The notes beneath the pieces are model-generated. The model saw nothing but the letters and a program-made list of their open reading frames with translations. It was not told the origin of the DNA and searched no databases. Of a stretch of 64,000 nucleotides of DNA, positions 28,053-36,551 are shown one piece after another. Both the position numbers and the translations under genes were made by a program. The DNA is from Burkholderiaceae bacterium (GTDB taxonomy: Bacteria; Pseudomonadota; Gammaproteobacteria; Burkholderiales; Burkholderiaceae_B), in NCBI GenBank assembly GCA_004322135.1, contig SCSG01000013.1, positions 107,341-171,340 of the forward strand. Direction: 5' to 3'. The number at the start of each line of letters is the position of its first letter. The first letter of the stretch is position 1.

Positions 28053-28797
28053 GCTCGGCCTCGCCCAAATACACTTCTTTGACCCGCTTGTCGGCGGAGA
28101 TTTCAGCTGGAGTCCCCTCCGTGAACACTTTGCCTCCTACCAGTACCGTAATGCGCTCGGCAAAGCGGAACACCAGCCCCATGTCATGCTCAATGAACAC
28201 GATGGTGACGTCGCGCGGCAATTGTGCAATGACTTCAAAGAGTTCCGCGCTTTCCGCCGAGGGAATCCCTGCAGCCGGTTCGTCGAGCAACAGCACCTTG
28301 GGCTTGGTTGCCAGCGCAAGCGCGATTTCAACCAGACGCTGTTTACCGTATGGCAGACTGCGGGTCACCGTGTTGATATCGGCACTTAACTTGAGCTTGG
28401 TAAGTAGCTGTACAGCCTCTTCAATGATCGCGGGTTGATGCTCGACGGTTTTGTACCAGACGCTCTGCAAGCCCTCGCGTTCACTGATTGCCAGAACGAC
28501 CGATTCCAGTACGGTCAGGCCCTTGAACAGAGTATTTATCTGAAACGTGCGCGTCATGCCCAGCTTGACCCGTTGGTACTGCGGTACGTTCGTAATGTCG
28601 CGATCACCGAAAAATACCTTGCCGGAAGTCGGTGAAAGGGCCCCTGTCAACAAATTGATGAAGGTCGTCTTGCCCGCCCCGTTGGGCCCGATCAATGCGT
28701 GGCGCTCGCCCGGAGTAAATGCCAGCGTGATGTCGCTATTTGCTTGAAAAGCACCCCACGTCTTGGTTATGCCTTCAGTACGCAGCGTGGTGCTCAT
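28045..28797 (-). CDS. livG: Branched-chain amino acid-type ABC transporter ATPase LivG
   Basis: This 250-residue ATPase has Walker A GPNGAGKTT, LPYGKQRLVEIALALA as the signature region and LLLDEPAAGIP as Walker B. The start at 28797 follows AGGAGG seven bases upstream and overlaps the livM stop (ATGA). The in-frame codon 12 residues earlier is unnecessary. The C-terminal stretch EGTPAEISADKRVKEVYLG is typical of LivG. It works with LivF on the LivHM pore. Confidence 0.92.
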   Translation of the reverse strand: MSTTLRTEGITKTWGAFQANSDITLAFTPGERHALIGPNGAGKTTFINLLTGALSPTSGKVFFGDRDITNVPQYQRVKLGMTRTFQINTLFKGLTVLESVVLAISEREGLQSVWYKTVEHQPAIIEEAVQLLTKLKLSADINTVTRSLPYGKQRLVEIALALATKPKVLLLDEPAAGIPSAESAELFEVIAQLPRDVTIVFIEHDMGLVFRFAERITVLVGGKVFTEGTPAEISADKRVKEVYLGEAEHE

Positions 28798-29822
28798 GCA
28801 TGTTCCTCCTGCGGTGCCGCACGCGATCGCCATTTATCGCGAATCCGATCAAAAACTCCCAAAATTCCGCCCTGTCCCACCATGACGATGACGACCAGCA
28901 GCAGCCCGACCCAGAATTGCCAGTAAACCGGGTTGACGTTGGCGATTTGATCCTGGGCAACCATGAACACAATGGCGCCAACCAATGCGCCGTACAAACG
29001 CCCCGTACCGCCCAGCACCAGCACAATGAGTAAATCAGCCGAGCGGTTGAAGCCAAGCGAGTCAAGACCGACGAACTGCGTCGTTTGCGCCAATAGCGCG
29101 CCAGCAACACCCGCTATGGCCGCTGCAACCGTGTAGACAATGATCAGCCGCCGTGTAACGTCGGCTCCGATGGCAGGCATGCGCTTGCCGCCTTCGCGTA
29201 TGCCGATAAGGCTAAGTCCGAACGTGGAACTGGCAATGCGCCGAATGAGCAGGAACATGAGAAACAGCACGACGAAACTGTAGAAAAATGCTGTCTTGCC
29301 GGCAAGGTCGAACTCGAACACGCCGAAGAGTTTCCACATGCTGATGCCCCACAGGCCATCAACACCCCCCGTAATATGCGCTGCCTTATTAGCCACCTCG
29401 TACAGCATGAGGCAGATGCCAAGAGTCACCATGAGCCGCGTAAGGTCGTTGCCGCGCACCACCAGAAAGCTGCTGAGAAAGCCGAATATGCCGGCAACCA
29501 GCGCCCCGAGCAAAACACCGCTGATGGGCTCGCCCCAGCCGTGCACCGACAGTAAGCCAGCGGTGTACGCACCCAGTCCAAAAAACGCGGCATGGCCCAG
29601 CGACACGATACCCGCATAGCCCATCAGCAAGTCAAGCGACAACGTGAATATGCCAAGTATCATGATCTGGGACGCCAGCACCAGATAGCCCTGGAACACG
29701 AAATACACGACAAATGGCAAGAGCCAGAAAACTACTTCCAGCTTGTGCCAGCGATCGTTGGGTACTCGCGGCACCGGCAACCAGTCGGTCACCAGCGTAG
29801 GAGACAAAGATGGCTTGTTCAT
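28794..29822 (-). CDS. livM: Branched-chain amino acid-type ABC permease LivM
   Basis: This 342-residue inner-membrane permease has about nine to ten helices. The family stretch SLGHAAFFGLGAYTAGLL is near residue 75, and LLIVLVLGGTGRLYGALVGA is near the C-terminus. It pairs with LivH to form the translocation path. Its start overlaps the livH stop, and its stop overlaps the livG start, both as ATGA, so the operon is tightly coupled. Confidence 0.92.
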   Translation of the reverse strand: MNKPSLSPTLVTDWLPVPRVPNDRWHKLEVVFWLLPFVVYFVFQGYLVLASQIMILGIFTLSLDLLMGYAGIVSLGHAAFFGLGAYTAGLLSVHGWGEPISGVLLGALVAGIFGFLSSFLVVRGNDLTRLMVTLGICLMLYEVANKAAHITGGVDGLWGISMWKLFGVFEFDLAGKTAFFYSFVVLFLMFLLIRRIASSTFGLSLIGIREGGKRMPAIGADVTRRLIIVYTVAAAIAGVAGALLAQTTQFVGLDSLGFNRSADLLIVLVLGGTGRLYGALVGAIVFMVAQDQIANVNPVYWQFWVGLLLVVIVMVGQGGILGVFDRIRDKWRSRAAPQEEHA

Positions 29823-30685
29823 GAGCGCCTCGATATAAGACCTGCCGGAAACAGGATTAACAACACCACCATCATCCCGTAGATGACGAATGCGCCGACC
29901 GCCGGCACGTAATATTTGCCAGCCACATCAAAGACACCCAGCAGTATGGCGGCAAGCAAAGGGCCACGTATGGTGCCCGCGCCACCGACAGCAACCACAA
30001 TCAGGAAGTACACCATGTATTTGAGCGGAAACGTGGGGTCCAGGCCAAGTACGTCGATACCAAGGCTGCCCCCCAACCCCCCCAGGCCGGAGCCCAGAGC
30101 AAAAGTCAGGCTGAACACCCGATTCACGTTGATGCCCAGCCCCTTTGATGCCTGCTGGTTGTCGACCGACGCGCGGATCTGCGCGCCAAACCGGGTGCGT
30201 TCAATGAGCAGGCCCAACGCCAGCGTTATGAGAACGACGACGCCAATCAGGAACAACCTGTAGATGCCCACCGCCAGACCGAAAATGGCGACCTGCCCCT
30301 TGAGCCATTCCGGCAAGTGCACTGGCTGCTGGGACGGCCCCCACACATACGTTGCCGCGGCCACCACCATGAAAACCAGCCCAATGGAGAACAGAACCTG
30401 ATCGAGCTCGCTGGCCTGATACAGCCTTCGATACAGCGAGCGCTCCAGAATAAAACCAACGAGTGCGCTGATCACAAAAGCAATCGGCAGCGTAACCAGA
30501 AACGGAACGCCCATGCGATTCATGAGTTCAACTGTCACAAACCCGCCCACCATCGCGAAGACGCCGTGCGCAAGGTTCACGAAATTCATGAGTCCCATCG
30601 TTACCGACAAGCCAACGCTGATCAGGAACAGCAAGCTGCCATAGGCTATGCCATCAAACAATACACCGATGAAATTTCCTAGCAT
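29819..30685 (-). CDS. livH: Branched-chain amino acid-type ABC permease LivH
   Basis: This 288-residue permease has FDGIAYGSLLFLISVGLSVTMGLMNFVNLAHGVFAMVGGF at its N-terminus and VAVGGAGTIRGPLLAAILLG near the end, both characteristic of LivH. I start at the ATG at 30685, which has AGGTGG just upstream. The ATG lies inside the last codons of a short upstream frame (30747 to 30679), suggesting coupled translation. No substrate-binding protein gene accompanies this operon, although the import cycle requires one. Confidence 0.92.
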   Translation of the reverse strand: MLGNFIGVLFDGIAYGSLLFLISVGLSVTMGLMNFVNLAHGVFAMVGGFVTVELMNRMGVPFLVTLPIAFVISALVGFILERSLYRRLYQASELDQVLFSIGLVFMVVAAATYVWGPSQQPVHLPEWLKGQVAIFGLAVGIYRLFLIGVVVLITLALGLLIERTRFGAQIRASVDNQQASKGLGINVNRVFSLTFALGSGLGGLGGSLGIDVLGLDPTFPLKYMVYFLIVVAVGGAGTIRGPLLAAILLGVFDVAGKYYVPAVGAFVIYGMMVVLLILFPAGLISRRS

Positions 30686-30747
30686 GGTGGCCACCTAAGC
30701 TGATCGCTGGACAACGGCCTTATGCCAACGGCAGTGTGTTCTAGCAT
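30679..30747 (-). CDS. Possible 22-codon leader ORF coupled to livH
   Basis: ATG at 30747 is preceded by a very strong AAGGAGTGAG and opens a 22-codon frame, MLEHTAVGIRPLSSDQLRWP then PC, ending with TAG at 30679-30681. The stop overlaps the livH ATG (30683-30685) in a different frame. It includes a rare CTA Leu as codon 2, an ATA Ile and two AGG Arg codons. A translated leader that delivers ribosomes to livH, or couples its expression to aminoacyl-tRNA supply, is possible. There is no protein-level evidence. Confidence 0.4.
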   Translation of the reverse strand: MLEHTAVGIRPLSSDQLRWPPC

Positions 30748-30929
30748 GGTTTACTCACTCCTTTTTGGATATCTGAATTCTCTTTGACTAACGACATACA
30801 AAAATACAAAAGTGGCTGCAACTCAAAACCCGCGGACATGAATCCGGCTCATACCCACAAGCCAGCCACCATCCGGGGATTTCTGTGTATTCCCCAAGGC
30901 GGGTGTCGTTGACCTGTTCGCCTTATTAT

Positions 30930-30957
30930 TTAATGAAATGGCCCCCCGCAGGGGGCC
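30930..30957 (-). terminator. Probable terminator after vanB
   Basis: On the minus strand GGCCCCC (30957-30951), loop TGCG and GGGGGCC (30946-30940) form a perfect 7-bp G/C stem followed by an A/T-rich tract (ATTTCATTAA). It lies 25 bases beyond the vanB stop. Confidence 0.55.
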
Positions 30958-30981
30958 GGTACCGCATTTATAACGCCGCGA

Positions 30982-31941
30982 TCAGATATCAAGCACCAGC
31001 ATCGGGCTTTTGGATCGGGAGCAACACGGCGTAAATTGATCGTTTGCAGCGTGCTCGGCATCGGTAAGATACAGATCACGGTGATCGGGAATGCCTTCAA
31101 GCAAGCGGGTCAGGCACGTGCCGCAAACACCCTCTTCACAAGACACAGGAATAAAAACACCGTTTTCTTCAAGAACCTTGGTAATGGGCATGTCGGCAGG
31201 AATGGCAAACACCTGCCCCGTGCTGGCGATCTTGACTTCAAACGTAACGTCGCCGGTGGTGTCCTGCTCGACAGCACCAAAATACTCGCGGTGAACCTGG
31301 CTGTCGAGCCAGCCCAGCTTCTTGGCGGCGCCAAGCACGTAATCAATAAAGCCCGTAGGCCCGCAGACATAAATGTGCGTATCGGCACTGGGCCTGGCGA
31401 TAACGCTTTCGAGCTTGAGCTTTTGATCGTCGGCGCCGTCATCAAAATGAAAGCTTACCTTATCGGCAAATGCGGATTTTTCGATTTGGGTGCGAAATGC
31501 CATGCGCTCGGGCGAGCGCGTGCAATAGTGCATTTCAAAGCCGCCGCCAACTTTGCTAAGGCGCCGCGCCATGCACAAGATGGGCGTAACGCCAATGCCG
31601 CCCGCCAGCAGCACGGTATGCTTGGCTGGCACCAGCCCAAAATGATTGCGCGGTTCGCTGATGTTAAGGACATCGCCAACGTTGATGGAATCGTGCACGG
31701 CAATAGAGCCGCCGCGCGACGCTGGATCGCGCAGCACACCGATCATGTAGCGGTTTTGCTCGGACGGATCGTTAAGAAGCGAATACTGTCGGGTTGAGCC
31801 ATCGGGCTGAACCTGAACATCTATATGAGAACCGGCACTGAATGCCGGTAGCGGTTGACCATCAACGCTGGCGAGTTCGAGGCTGACGATATCTTTAGCC
31901 TCCACCACCTTGTTAACTACTTTTACGGAAAGTTGTCTCAT
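30982..31941 (-). CDS. vanB: VanB-type ferredoxin/flavin oxidoreductase
   Basis: This 319-residue reductase of the phthalate-dioxygenase-reductase type passes electrons from NAD(P)H through a flavin to a C-terminal [2Fe-2S] centre. The flavin site is RQYSLLNDP (51-59), the nucleotide site LLAGGIGVTPILCMAR (111-126), and the cluster Cys residues 268, 273, 276 and 306 (CEEGVCGTC...C). It lies 84 bp downstream of the vanA-like oxygenase gene on the same strand, so it is its likely electron donor. Vanillate is the best-known substrate of such pairs; related pairs act on other methoxy- or hydroxybenzoates. Confidence 0.85.
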   Translation of the reverse strand: MRQLSVKVVNKVVEAKDIVSLELASVDGQPLPAFSAGSHIDVQVQPDGSTRQYSLLNDPSEQNRYMIGVLRDPASRGGSIAVHDSINVGDVLNISEPRNHFGLVPAKHTVLLAGGIGVTPILCMARRLSKVGGGFEMHYCTRSPERMAFRTQIEKSAFADKVSFHFDDGADDQKLKLESVIARPSADTHIYVCGPTGFIDYVLGAAKKLGWLDSQVHREYFGAVEQDTTGDVTFEVKIASTGQVFAIPADMPITKVLEENGVFIPVSCEEGVCGTCLTRLLEGIPDHRDLYLTDAEHAANDQFTPCCSRSKSPMLVLDI

Positions 31942-32025
31942 CAGTTATACAGTTTGAAGCCAATATACCCGCATTGCTGCGGGTACGAGAAACACTGGTA
32001 CGCGAAATGAATAATATTATAAGTA

Positions 32026-33072
32026 TTAAGCGGGTTCAGCGGCGGGGGTTTGCTCTGCCTTGATCATGCGATCAATGACACGACGTGATTGTACGCCACC
32101 CGCGTCGATATTCAACATTAACAGGCTCCTACCCGGGTAATCCTGCACATTGCGCTGTTGCGCCTCCAACACGGCCAGATCCTGGCCGAAGATGCCCCCC
32201 TGCCCCTCACGAATGGACTTCGTGAGTTCTTTGTCTTCAGGCTTGAAATGACGCGCCATGCCCCAGAAGTACCAGTGCGAATTCTCGGTCTCGGGGGTGA
32301 TGAAATCCACCACGACAGCCGACACTTTGTCTTCCTTGGGAGCGTCAAAACCACCCTTGCCCGCATAAGCCACACCCACATCAATCAGCACATGACTGGG
32401 CGGCGAAAAGCGGGAAATCTGCCAGCGATCGACACGGGCCTTGTCATCCATGCCATTGGCACGCAGCGCTGCGGCCCAGAACGGCGGCGCGATGATGTCC
32501 TGCATAACGCGGCTGGTGTAAACATGATCGCCATCAACCTTGGTGATGACAGGGGAATTGTCGATTTCGTTCTGACCAATACTGCCAACGTGAACATACG
32601 CCTCGTGGGTCAGGTCCATAAGGTTGTCGATCATGAGGCGGTAACCACTATTGATGTGATACAAACCACCGCCAAAGGCCCACTCGGGACTGACTGCCCA
32701 CTCGAGATGGGGAATCAGCGATGCATCGGCTTTGGTTGCATCACCCGGCCACACCCAGATGTAACCGTAGCGCTCGGCAACAGGATACGCCTTGATTTGA
32801 GGAAAACCGCCGACACGCTGCATGGGCATGGAAACGGTCTTGCCATCGGGCCCCATGACAAGCCCATGGTAACCACACATCAGATTACCGTCATACACAC
32901 GCCCCAACGAAAGCGCCGCACCGCGGTGGGGGCAAAAATCTTCGACAGCCGCAACTTTCCCCTCGGAGGCGCGGAAAAACGCAATTCTTTCACCGCAGAT
33001 CGTACGACCCAGCGGCTTGCCATCGATCTCGTCGGGCGTACAGGCGACATACCAGGTATTTTTGGGAAACAT
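32026..33072 (-). CDS. vanA: VanA-type Rieske oxygenase (vanillate O-demethylase-like)
   Basis: This 348-residue oxygenase has a Rieske [2Fe-2S] site at Cys47-x-His49 and Cys66-x2-His69 (FCPHRG...CGYHG) and a mononuclear iron site with His156 and His161 in NLMDLTHEAYVHVG. The N-terminus MFPKNTWYVACTPDEI is typical of VanA. The start at 33072 follows GAGG. With VanB it would demethylate vanillate to protocatechuate plus formaldehyde. No formaldehyde-detoxifying gene is adjacent. The precise substrate is inferred from family resemblance. Confidence 0.85.
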   Translation of the reverse strand: MFPKNTWYVACTPDEIDGKPLGRTICGERIAFFRASEGKVAAVEDFCPHRGAALSLGRVYDGNLMCGYHGLVMGPDGKTVSMPMQRVGGFPQIKAYPVAERYGYIWVWPGDATKADASLIPHLEWAVSPEWAFGGGLYHINSGYRLMIDNLMDLTHEAYVHVGSIGQNEIDNSPVITKVDGDHVYTSRVMQDIIAPPFWAAALRANGMDDKARVDRWQISRFSPPSHVLIDVGVAYAGKGGFDAPKEDKVSAVVVDFITPETENSHWYFWGMARHFKPEDKELTKSIREGQGGIFGQDLAVLEAQQRNVQDYPGRSLLMLNIDAGGVQSRRVIDRMIKAEQTPAAEPA

Positions 33073-33221
33073 GACTACCTCGCAAAATAGAAATGACAGG
33101 GTCCGCAGCAGCCTAGCCGTTCCGCAGCGGCAATCCGTAGCCGAAACTCGGCATGTACTGTTCACGTGTACCATCTTTGCCCAAACCTGAACGGCGGATA
33201 GCGGTGTTTCTTTTCTATATA

Positions 33222-33235
33222 TTCAGTACACTGAA
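33222..33235. promoter_or_regulatory. Candidate MarR operator upstream of vanA
   Basis: TTCAGT-AC-ACTGAA is a 14-bp inverted repeat in A/T-rich sequence between the marR-type gene and vanA. The length and the TTCA/TGAA ends suit MarR-family operators. It lies about 150 bp upstream of the vanA start and 50 bp beyond the regulator stop. Confidence 0.45.
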
Positions 33236-33285
33236 CTTGAGATTATTTTTACGCTTGCGAACGCTTATATCTACTGGGGTTTACC

Positions 33286-33822
33286 CTAGGAACCGAGTTT
33301 TTCTTTTTGGGGCGCGATGGCCCGCGGCATGGACGACGGCTGCTTCTTGAGGCGGGCAAAGGGCGCCCGGCTTTGCGAATTGTTGATGTGCACGAGCTTT
33401 TGCAGCAGCGCCATGAACGTGTCTTCCTCGGCGTCGGTGAAGCCCTCGAAGAGGCGGTCGTGCAACCGGGCGATTCCCCCGCCGGTGCGCCGCATGAGCG
33501 CCATGCCGGCGTCGGTGACGAACAGCGCGCGCTGGCGGCGGTTGCTGGGGTCGATGTTGCGCACCAGCAGTTTTTTTTCTTCGAGGCGGATGGCCACGCT
33601 GGCCGCCGTGGACGTATCCATGGCGACGAGCCCGGCCAGAGACACTTGATCGATGCCGGGGTGATCGATGAGCGTGCGCAAGATGGCGTACTGGACGGGG
33701 GTGACGAACTGGCCCAGTTCGTCATGGAACATCGAGGCGGAGATCTGTTGCGCCCGGCGCAATAGGTGGCCGGGTTGAATGTAAAGGTCGGTCAGAGCCT
33801 CTTCGGGCACCTGTTTGGTCAT
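33286..33822 (-). CDS. MarR-family transcriptional regulator
   Basis: This 178-residue protein has a winged-helix core VTPVQYAILRTLIDHPGIDQVSLAGLVAMDTSTAASVAIRLEEKKLLVR followed by NRRQRALFVTDAG (wing and recognition segment). MarR proteins are dimeric repressors released by phenolic ligands. GAGG precedes the start at 33822. It reads in the same direction as vanAB and lies just upstream, so it is the obvious candidate regulator; classical vanAB clusters instead use a GntR-type VanR, so this differs. The basic tail (SSMPRAIAPQKEKLGS) is unremarkable. Confidence 0.88.
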   Translation of the reverse strand: MTKQVPEEALTDLYIQPGHLLRRAQQISASMFHDELGQFVTPVQYAILRTLIDHPGIDQVSLAGLVAMDTSTAASVAIRLEEKKLLVRNIDPSNRRQRALFVTDAGMALMRRTGGGIARLHDRLFEGFTDAEEDTFMALLQKLVHINNSQSRAPFARLKKQPSSMPRAIAPQKEKLGS

Positions 33823-34017
33823 GTCTTGCCTCGTTAATGAACGAACCACATCGCGCTTATTCTAGCAACGATTGCGGCGTCATGACATGAGCGCCAGAAG
33901 CGTCGAGTCGGCGCGCATCATCTGGAACATCAGGCAAACCGCCACACGAACAGGCTTTCCCGCGCCACTTCCGGCCCCTTACAGCTACCGCCCAGGATTG
34001 GCCGCCTGCAGTCAACC

Positions 34018-34740
34018 TCACGCCTCCAGGCCCAGCGCAAAAGCCAGGGCCCCGCCTCCAGCAGGCCACTTCTCACCCGCCCACGCGATGTGCTGATCCG
34101 GCCGAATGAGGGTCAAGGCATTGGGATAGAGACTTTGAGTCGCTCCGATGTGGGGCCGTACGACGACAAGCGGAATGCCGCGCCGCGCGGCGTCGGCGCT
34201 TGCCGCCGCGACAGCCTGTTCTCTCCTTGCTGCGGAAACCAGCAACGTCAGGCCCGGCCCGAAGTGGTCGTACAGCGAACTGCCATCGTGCAACCAGGCA
34301 TGTGGTGCGCGGTAGCCGGGCTCGGAACAGGGAACATAGTTCAGAAAGTCGCGCTGTGCGTCGTCAGGCCTGGCATGGCCAGCACGATCTATGACAGGCG
34401 AATCGGCGTAACAATCACCCAGAATGGTCCCCAGCGTGTAGAACTCACTGAGCTTACCGGCGCGGATGCGCTGGCCAGCATGTCTGCGCCTCGCCTCGCC
34501 TTCGGGCGTATCGTCCTCCATGCCTTCTTCCAGCAACGCGTTACTCAGGAGGCTGTGATTGGCTGTGGCCTCGTTCATGACGTGCTTGTGCACCGGGCGG
34601 CGTTCGCGCTCGTAGCTATCCAGCAGTTTCGCGCCGCCCCAGCCCTGCAGCACCGCTGCCAGCTTCCACCCCAGATCGACCGCGTCGCCCACGCCCATAT
34701 TCATGCCGAACCCGCCGAAAGGCGGAGGCAACAGCATCTT
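34018..34740 (-). pseudogene. C-terminal remnant of an FAD monooxygenase (PheA/TfdB type)
   Basis: Similarity begins abruptly at LLPPPFGGFGMNMGVGDAVDLGWKL, the second flavin-contact motif of class A phenol-type hydroxylases, and continues through SYERERRPVHKHVMNEA to the thioredoxin-like tail (RPDQHIAWAGEKWPAGGGAL). The N-terminal roughly 300 residues, with the first FAD motif and the DG motif, are missing. Upstream of about 34740 the frame (34740-34896) is antisense to another gene fragment. It cannot be active. The tail itself is free of stops, so the loss looks fairly recent. Confidence 0.75.
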
Positions 34741-34742
34741 TC

Positions 34743-34993
34743 CGGCAAACCACGGCATCGCATGGAGCATCAACGCCCACGATCCCGAAGGCAACAATCT
34801 TGAATTCTTCGTCGATACCGACTGGTACATCAAACAGCCTTTCCTCATTCCGCTCGACTTCAGCAAAACCGACGAAGAAATCAAAGAACTGACCAAGTCG
34901 CTGTGCGAATCCAGCGAAGGGTATCGGCCGTACGAAGAATGGCGCAGCCAGATCGCCGAAAAAATGGCACCCTATGTCGAGGCCGCCCAATAG
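34743..34993 (+). pseudogene. C-terminal remnant of a VOC/extradiol-dioxygenase-like gene
   Basis: Starting near NHGIAWSINAHDPEGNNLEFF, this reads as the last metal-binding strand of a vicinal-oxygen-chelate dioxygenase (the Glu of NNLEFF), then a helical tail ending KMAPYVEAAQ. The first 150 or more residues are absent. It is head-to-head with the monooxygenase remnant, and both lose similarity at the same point (about 34736-34747), which indicates one deletion joining the two interrupted genes. Ring hydroxylation followed by ring cleavage would be a natural pair, so an aromatic pathway has probably been lost here. Confidence 0.7.
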
Positions 34994-34995
34994 AC

Positions 34996-35140
34996 GCGAT
35001 CACCCCCACTCTGAACCCCAAGCTGCTCGTTTAGCACCATGGGCTGTTCACGCGGCACATCCGAGGTGCCGTTCCACCCCACGCGACCCTTCTCCACGAT
35101 GTAGTGGCGGCCGCTCAAGCGCGTGCCGCACCGGTTCGGC
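34996..35140 (-). pseudogene. Remnant of a LivF ATPase C-terminus
   Basis: On the minus strand LSGRHYIVEKGRVGWNGTSD and the following LNEQLGV match the usual end of LivF (pattern RHYIVEKGRVVW-GTS...YLGV). Just upstream the similarity continues in another frame (VRHAL), so a frameshift is also present, and nothing of the ATPase core remains. The expected stop after LGV is gone. This shows that a further Liv-type transporter once lay here. The bases from 35141 to 35335 hold no other gene I can support. Confidence 0.55.
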
Positions 35141-35335
35141 CAGCTGCCAGTCGGCCAGATCGTTTCTTTCATCTTTCGCGTCGCCAGTCATCCGTTTACA
35201 CTACAAACCTGCAACCCCAATGCAGAAGCCCGAACAAACATAATCGCGAGACAACCTATCGAAGCCGGGGCACTTCCGCCCTTCATGCCGACACGGCCAT
35301 TTCGACAGCCGCCAGGCTCAATCAATAAACCGGCC

Positions 35336-36364
35336 ATGAAAAAAATCGACATATACAACCATGTACTTCCCCCCAGCTATCTGGAATTGGTCAAGACGCG
35401 TTCTAAAGATGCGGGCATCGTCAAGCGCATGGTCAACTTGCGTCTGCTATGGGACCTTGAAGCACGCGCGGCGATGTTGGCCGATCAATTTCCAGACGTC
35501 GTCCAGGTGCTCACCCTAAGCCTGCCATCCCCCGATCTGCTGGGCGGACCGGAACAGTCTCCCGAATTCGCACGCGTCGCGAACGACGGCATGGCGGAAA
35601 TCTGCCGGCGCTGGCCTGACCAGTTCCCTGCGTTTGTCGCCTCCCTGCCCATGAACAACGTAGCCGAGGCCATGCGCGAAATGGACCGCGCCATCAACGA
35701 GCTTGGAGCACGCGGGATCCAGGTCGTCACCAACGTCAACCGTCGCCCGCTGGACGACCCCGAGTTCTTTCCCATCTTCGAGGCCATGGCGACACGCCAC
35801 GACCTGCCCGTGTGGATGCATCCGTTCCGGCCCGGCACTATTGCCGACTACGCGGGCGAAGACCGCTCGAAGTACGAAGTCTGGCAAGTGCTGGGGTGGC
35901 CCTTCGAAACCTCGGTGGCCATGGCCCGGATGGTGTTCTCGGGGCTGCTGGAAAAACTTCCGGGCCTGCGCATCATCACGCATCACTGTGGCGGGATGCT
36001 GCCTTATTTTGCGGGCCGGGCCGAAACGCTCTGGGCACAACTTGGCAGCCGCAGCGTCGATGGCAGTGAGGCCCAGGTGCTCAAACGCCTGTCGAAGCCG
36101 CCGCTCGAATACTTCAAGATGTTCTACGGCGACACGGTGCTCGGCGGTTCGGCGTCGGCGCTGCGTTGCGGCCTGGATTTTTTCGGTGCCGACCACATCG
36201 TGTTCGCGTCAGACTGCCCGTTCGACCCGGAACACGGTCCGATGTTCATCCGCGAAGGCATTCGCTCCATCGAAAGCCTGAACCTTAGCGGGCAGGACAC
36301 CGACAAGTTGTACTTTGGCAACGCCTTGAAACTGCTGCGGCTGCGTCAACTGGGTAAGCAATGA
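35336..36364 (+). CDS. Amidohydrolase-2 family protein (ACMSD-like)
   Basis: This 342-residue TIM-barrel protein resembles aminocarboxymuconate semialdehyde and dihydroxybenzoate decarboxylases. Motifs in order: KKIDIYNHVLPP at the N-terminus, where the usual H-x-H metal pair is reduced to N-H, then WMHPFRPG, IITHHCGGMLPYF and FASDCPFDPEHG with the catalytic Asp region. Because the first metal His is replaced, activity may differ from the classical hydrolases. The start at 35336 gives the standard N-terminus. It is intact although its upstream neighbours are decayed, so it may be the survivor of an aromatic catabolic cluster. Confidence 0.75.
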   Translation: MKKIDIYNHVLPPSYLELVKTRSKDAGIVKRMVNLRLLWDLEARAAMLADQFPDVVQVLTLSLPSPDLLGGPEQSPEFARVANDGMAEICRRWPDQFPAFVASLPMNNVAEAMREMDRAINELGARGIQVVTNVNRRPLDDPEFFPIFEAMATRHDLPVWMHPFRPGTIADYAGEDRSKYEVWQVLGWPFETSVAMARMVFSGLLEKLPGLRIITHHCGGMLPYFAGRAETLWAQLGSRSVDGSEAQVLKRLSKPPLEYFKMFYGDTVLGGSASALRCGLDFFGADHIVFASDCPFDPEHGPMFIREGIRSIESLNLSGQDTDKLYFGNALKLLRLRQLGKQ

Positions 36365-36551
36365 ACGCCGGCAAGATCCTGATCGATTGTTCGATTCATG
36401 ACGATTTTCCAAGTCGCTTCACGACACGCGCCCAAGCCATTCAGGCCGGCGACCCAGCCAGCCCGTAGAACACGATCGCCCGCTCATCAACGACATTGCT
36501 GTCGACAAGGCCTGACCGGCCCATACCCGGCCGAGCCCTGCCTTCAGCCCT

